Positions 59,536 to 61,339 of a stretch of 61,339 nucleotides of DNA are shown here, piece after piece. Within the stretch, counting starts at the first letter, position 1; every line of letters begins with the position of its first letter. The stretch is from positions 1-61,339 of the forward strand of contig CATZPY010000005.1 of assembly GCA_958422985.1 (NCBI GenBank). Reading direction: 5' to 3'. Both the position numbers and the translations under genes were made by a program. The notes beneath the pieces are model-generated. The model ran no database searches, had not been told where the DNA came from, and saw only the letters and a program-made list of their open reading frames with translations. This DNA is from an uncultured Clostridium sp. (GTDB lineage Bacteria > Bacillota > Clostridia > TANB77 > CAG-508).

Positions 59536-59827
59536 ATGTTTGATATTTCAATAGTTTCAAGTGACGCTAATATAGGAGCCTATATAGCAAATAGTATATT
59601 CACTATATTTCATACTTTAAGATAAAAAAATAATTTATAATATTAATACTTTGCATAAAGATTTAATAAAATATAGAGTTGATATGATTTTATTTGATAT
59701 GTTATTAAATAAAAAAGATGAACAGAAGATATTAAAATTTTTAAATAATAAATCATTTCAAAATACTGATATTATTTTTATTACACAAAATACATATAAT
59801 ATTGCTTTTACAAATCATATATATTAG
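59536..59827 (+). pseudogene. Frameshifted receiver-like gene remnant
   Basis: An ATG with AGGAGG upstream opens a frame reading MFDISIVSSDANIGAYIANS that stops after 29 codons at about 59625. One base further the second frame continues IIYNINTLHKDLIKYRVDMI, then LFDMLL and NTDIIFITQN, ending at TAG 59825-59827. Joined, about 97 residues look like the beginning of a response-regulator receiver domain (VSSDAN start, ...DMILFDMLL... near the phospho-acceptor, ...IIFITQ...) cut before its end. No output domain. Best explained as a decayed gene; a single-A insertion accounts for the frame change. Confidence 0.5.
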
Positions 59828-59884
59828 ATAAAATAATAATACAGCTACCAATTCAACACACATCACATGATTTTCTTGTACAAT

Positions 59885-59920
59885 AAAAACACCTGCCTAA
59901 AAAATAAGCAGGTGAAAAAA
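59885..59920 (-). terminator. Intrinsic terminator, bidirectional, after the secreted-protein gene
   Basis: CACCTGC/GCAGGTG stem (59890-59914) with T-rich flanks on both strands. On the minus strand it closes the gene at 59947-60471; on the plus strand it follows the broken receiver gene. Confidence 0.82.
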
Positions 59921-59946
59921 GATTGCTCATGCTCCCGAAAGTACTG

Positions 59947-60471
59947 TTAGTCAGCTATAAAGCAATAATATAGTTCAACATATGCTCTACGATAAGGACT
60001 ACCCGAAGGTTGAGCTGTTACACTGCTGATATCATTATAGATTTGAATTTTATCACCAGCATTAACATGAGTAACTCCTGTAGAAAAGTATGTTCTTTGA
60101 CCAGTTGTAGTTGCTTCTGTTGAAGTGCCAGAGCACAATACTGTAGAAGAATATGCTTTTCTAACTTGTGTTGTAAGCATTGCTCTTGACCTATCATCCG
60201 TTGTCCGATAGTATCCATAAACAAATAAATATCCAGAAGCCCCCATGGTTTTCTCTGGAGTTATGTTATAATTTGTTAGGTTCATAGCTCCAAATCTTCT
60301 GTCTCCTGGATACCATGTTTCTACACCAGATTTTGGTATACTTGTATCAGACAAATTTAATTCCTCAGATTGAACTGAAGGTTGCTCTGCTGCAAAAGTA
60401 ATATTAGATAATCCCAATACCATAATGCAAGCTAACGCTATACCTAAAAGACGTTTTACTAATTTTTTCAT
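59947..60471 (-). CDS. Secreted protein of unknown function
   Basis: A 174-aa protein. A classical signal peptide (MKKLVKRLLGIALACIMVLG, cleavage likely after TFA before AEQ) targets it for Sec export. The mature part is Thr/Ser/Tyr-rich and beta-looking (YLFVYGYYRTT, RTYFSTGVTHVNAGDKIQIY, RAYVELYYCFI), suggesting a small extracellular beta-sandwich. It has only two cysteines in the mature region and no anchor motif. Codon use is less AT-biased than the neighbours. No family recognised. ATG follows TAGGAGGAATAAACT; two stacked inverted repeats lie upstream. Confidence 0.7.
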   Translation of the reverse strand: MKKLVKRLLGIALACIMVLGLSNITFAAEQPSVQSEELNLSDTSIPKSGVETWYPGDRRFGAMNLTNYNITPEKTMGASGYLFVYGYYRTTDDRSRAMLTTQVRKAYSSTVLCSGTSTEATTTGQRTYFSTGVTHVNAGDKIQIYNDISSVTAQPSGSPYRRAYVELYYCFIAD

Positions 60472-60526
60472 AGTTTATTCCTCCTATAATTTTGTAGGTG
60501 GAAAGCATGAGTCTTTTTATATCTAT

Positions 60527-60568
60527 AAATATCTTAGTATAAGATATTTTAGATGTACAATTTTGTAC
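60527..60568. promoter_or_regulatory. Two adjacent inverted repeats upstream of the secreted-protein gene
   Basis: AAATATCTTA-GTA-TAAGATATTT (60527-60549), perfect 10-bp arms, and GTACAA-TT-TTGTAC (60555-60568). The first contains a minus-strand TATACT that could be a -10. The pair resembles operator sites for a repressor or activator; no regulator gene is seen nearby. Confidence 0.45.
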
Positions 60569-60619
60569 TCTAATAGTATAACATTTTATAACATAATATT
60601 TGTTCAAAGTTTAAAAAGT

Positions 60620-61339
60620 TTAATTTTTCTTAAGATATATTATGTTCTCATTATTATTATATTTTATATGTAATGTTAATGAATCCGTTAAATCATTATT
60701 TGTTAAATTAAAAGTATCCCAATAGCATATTGTTTTGTCACTTAAATCATATAAGCCACTATTTTCAAAAGATGTATTAGATGGATAAAATTTTCTTCCT
60801 TCTGAATTTTCAATATATATATTTCTATAAATTTCACCTTTTTTTTCAACAATTTCTAATAATTTTCTTTCAGTTTCAGATTGAGGAATCTCTAGATTTG
60901 GATTCTCTTGTATTTTTTTATTTTTTTCGTTATTTTCTTCTAAAAATTGTTTATTTAACTTCATAAATTCTTCATCTGAAACAACTTTTTCTGGCGTTGG
61001 TATTTCCATTACTAATTTTGTACAACTATTGTATACATTAAATTCCTTAATTTTAAACTTTGGATTATTATTATTCTCTACTTTATATGAAACATTAGAT
61101 CTATTGTAAAAATAATCTGGTAAATCTATTGTAATTTTCCAATCACTTTTCACTTCGTTTGAATTTTCTGAAGTTTTAAAGTTTTGAAAATTTATGTTCA
61201 AACTTTTACTTCTAGGATATTTGTTTAATCCTGAAGGAGTAAAGTTATATATAATTTTAATAATATTGCTATCCATACTTTTAATATACCAATTAACACT
61301 ACTATTTAAATAACTATCTGTAAACTCCATAAATTGATA
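60620..61339 (-). CDS. DUF4179/DUF5643-like protein, C-terminal part (5' end outside window)
   Basis: The frame is open to the right edge (TAT CAA TTT precede the first ATG at 61330, with no ribosome binding site), so the true start lies outside. About 240 residues are visible: beta-rich, Asn-rich extracytoplasmic-looking sequence with WKITIDLPDYFYNRS, a charged linker (EEFMKLNKQFLEENNEKNKK) and the ending SGLYDLSDKTICYWDTFNLT then LTLHIKYNN. This end resembles the C-terminal region of DUF4179-type anti-sigma-factor or membrane-anchored proteins, whose N-terminal membrane segment would be upstream. Function uncertain. Confidence 0.55.
   Translation of the reverse strand, partial: YQFMEFTDSYLNSSVNWYIKSMDSNIIKIIYNFTPSGLNKYPRSKSLNINFQNFKTSENSNEVKSDWKITIDLPDYFYNRSNVSYKVENNNNPKFKIKEFNVYNSCTKLVMEIPTPEKVVSDEEFMKLNKQFLEENNEKNKKIQENPNLEIPQSETERKLLEIVEKKGEIYRNIYIENSEGRKFYPSNTSFENSGLYDLSDKTICYWDTFNLTNNDLTDSLTLHIKYNNNENIIYLKKN

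Noticed and set aside
1..61339. CRISPR array, prophage, IS element or tRNA cluster
   Set aside because: No regularly spaced repeats, transposase or integrase motifs, or tRNA-like cloverleaf with T-loop GGTTCGAATCC were found in either strand.

Overview
The window is a gene-dense, very AT-rich stretch of chromosome from a low-GC Bacillota, most likely an uncultured spore-forming Clostridia-type anaerobe. This rests on strong AT bias, AGGAGG-type ribosome binding sites, an HrcA/CIRCE heat-shock locus, WhiA, Mini-RNase III, RbgA and TrmR/TrhP homologues, and endospore genes (sigK, gpr, ytxC, a YtvI-like protein). No rRNA, tRNA, CRISPR array, prophage or insertion sequence was recognised. A 6S RNA is likely present.

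Layout. 1-8.2 kb (minus): 5'-proximal two thirds of addA, pepF, a CmpB-like membrane protein, a 5'-nucleotidase-like HAD protein and an ABC exporter pair. 8.2-10 kb (plus): a second CmpB-like gene behind a structured leader with a candidate leader peptide, then a single-domain RelA/SpoT-type synthetase. 10-16 kb (minus): trmR, typA, an S1-domain protein, plsC, cmk and a P-loop/Asp23 fusion. 16-31 kb: a storage-polysaccharide group (pgi, glgP, a DUF4912 gene, a GH57 branching enzyme, a debranching enzyme) interleaved with ytxC, gpr, holA, a frameshifted ruvC and three unknown genes. 31-36 kb: a YvcK-like protein with altered motifs, murB, ispH and an amidoligase cassette. 36-44.6 kb: prmC-whiA-hemW, then hrcA-grpE-CYTH-dnaK-dnaJ under CIRCE control. 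44.7-50 kb: 6S RNA, sigK, a coiled-coil unknown, a thioesterase, a DJ-1 protein, a NuoE-like protein and a DUF368/PopT translocase. 50-55 kb: trhP, ytvI-like, mrnC, rbgA and a dCMP deaminase. 55-61 kb: small membrane proteins, an unknown with atypical composition, recG, rpmB, a broken receiver-like gene, a secreted protein and the end of a DUF4179-like protein.

Most of the window is conserved housekeeping and sporulation content. The less explained parts are: (i) two cassettes, at 25-27 kb and 34-36 kb, that carry homologous small proteins with basic C-terminal tails, one beside a degenerate metallopeptidase-like protein and the other beside an amidoligase; (ii) the CmpB leader at 8.28-8.46 kb, with promoter, palindrome, 15-codon ORF and a hairpin that captures the ribosome binding site; (iii) a hairpin element repeated at two unrelated gene ends (49.6 and 55.2 kb); (iv) single-base frameshifts in ruvC and two small genes; and (v) a YvcK-like protein lacking its signature motifs. 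Positions were read by eye. Family assignments rest on recognised motifs, not on database searches.
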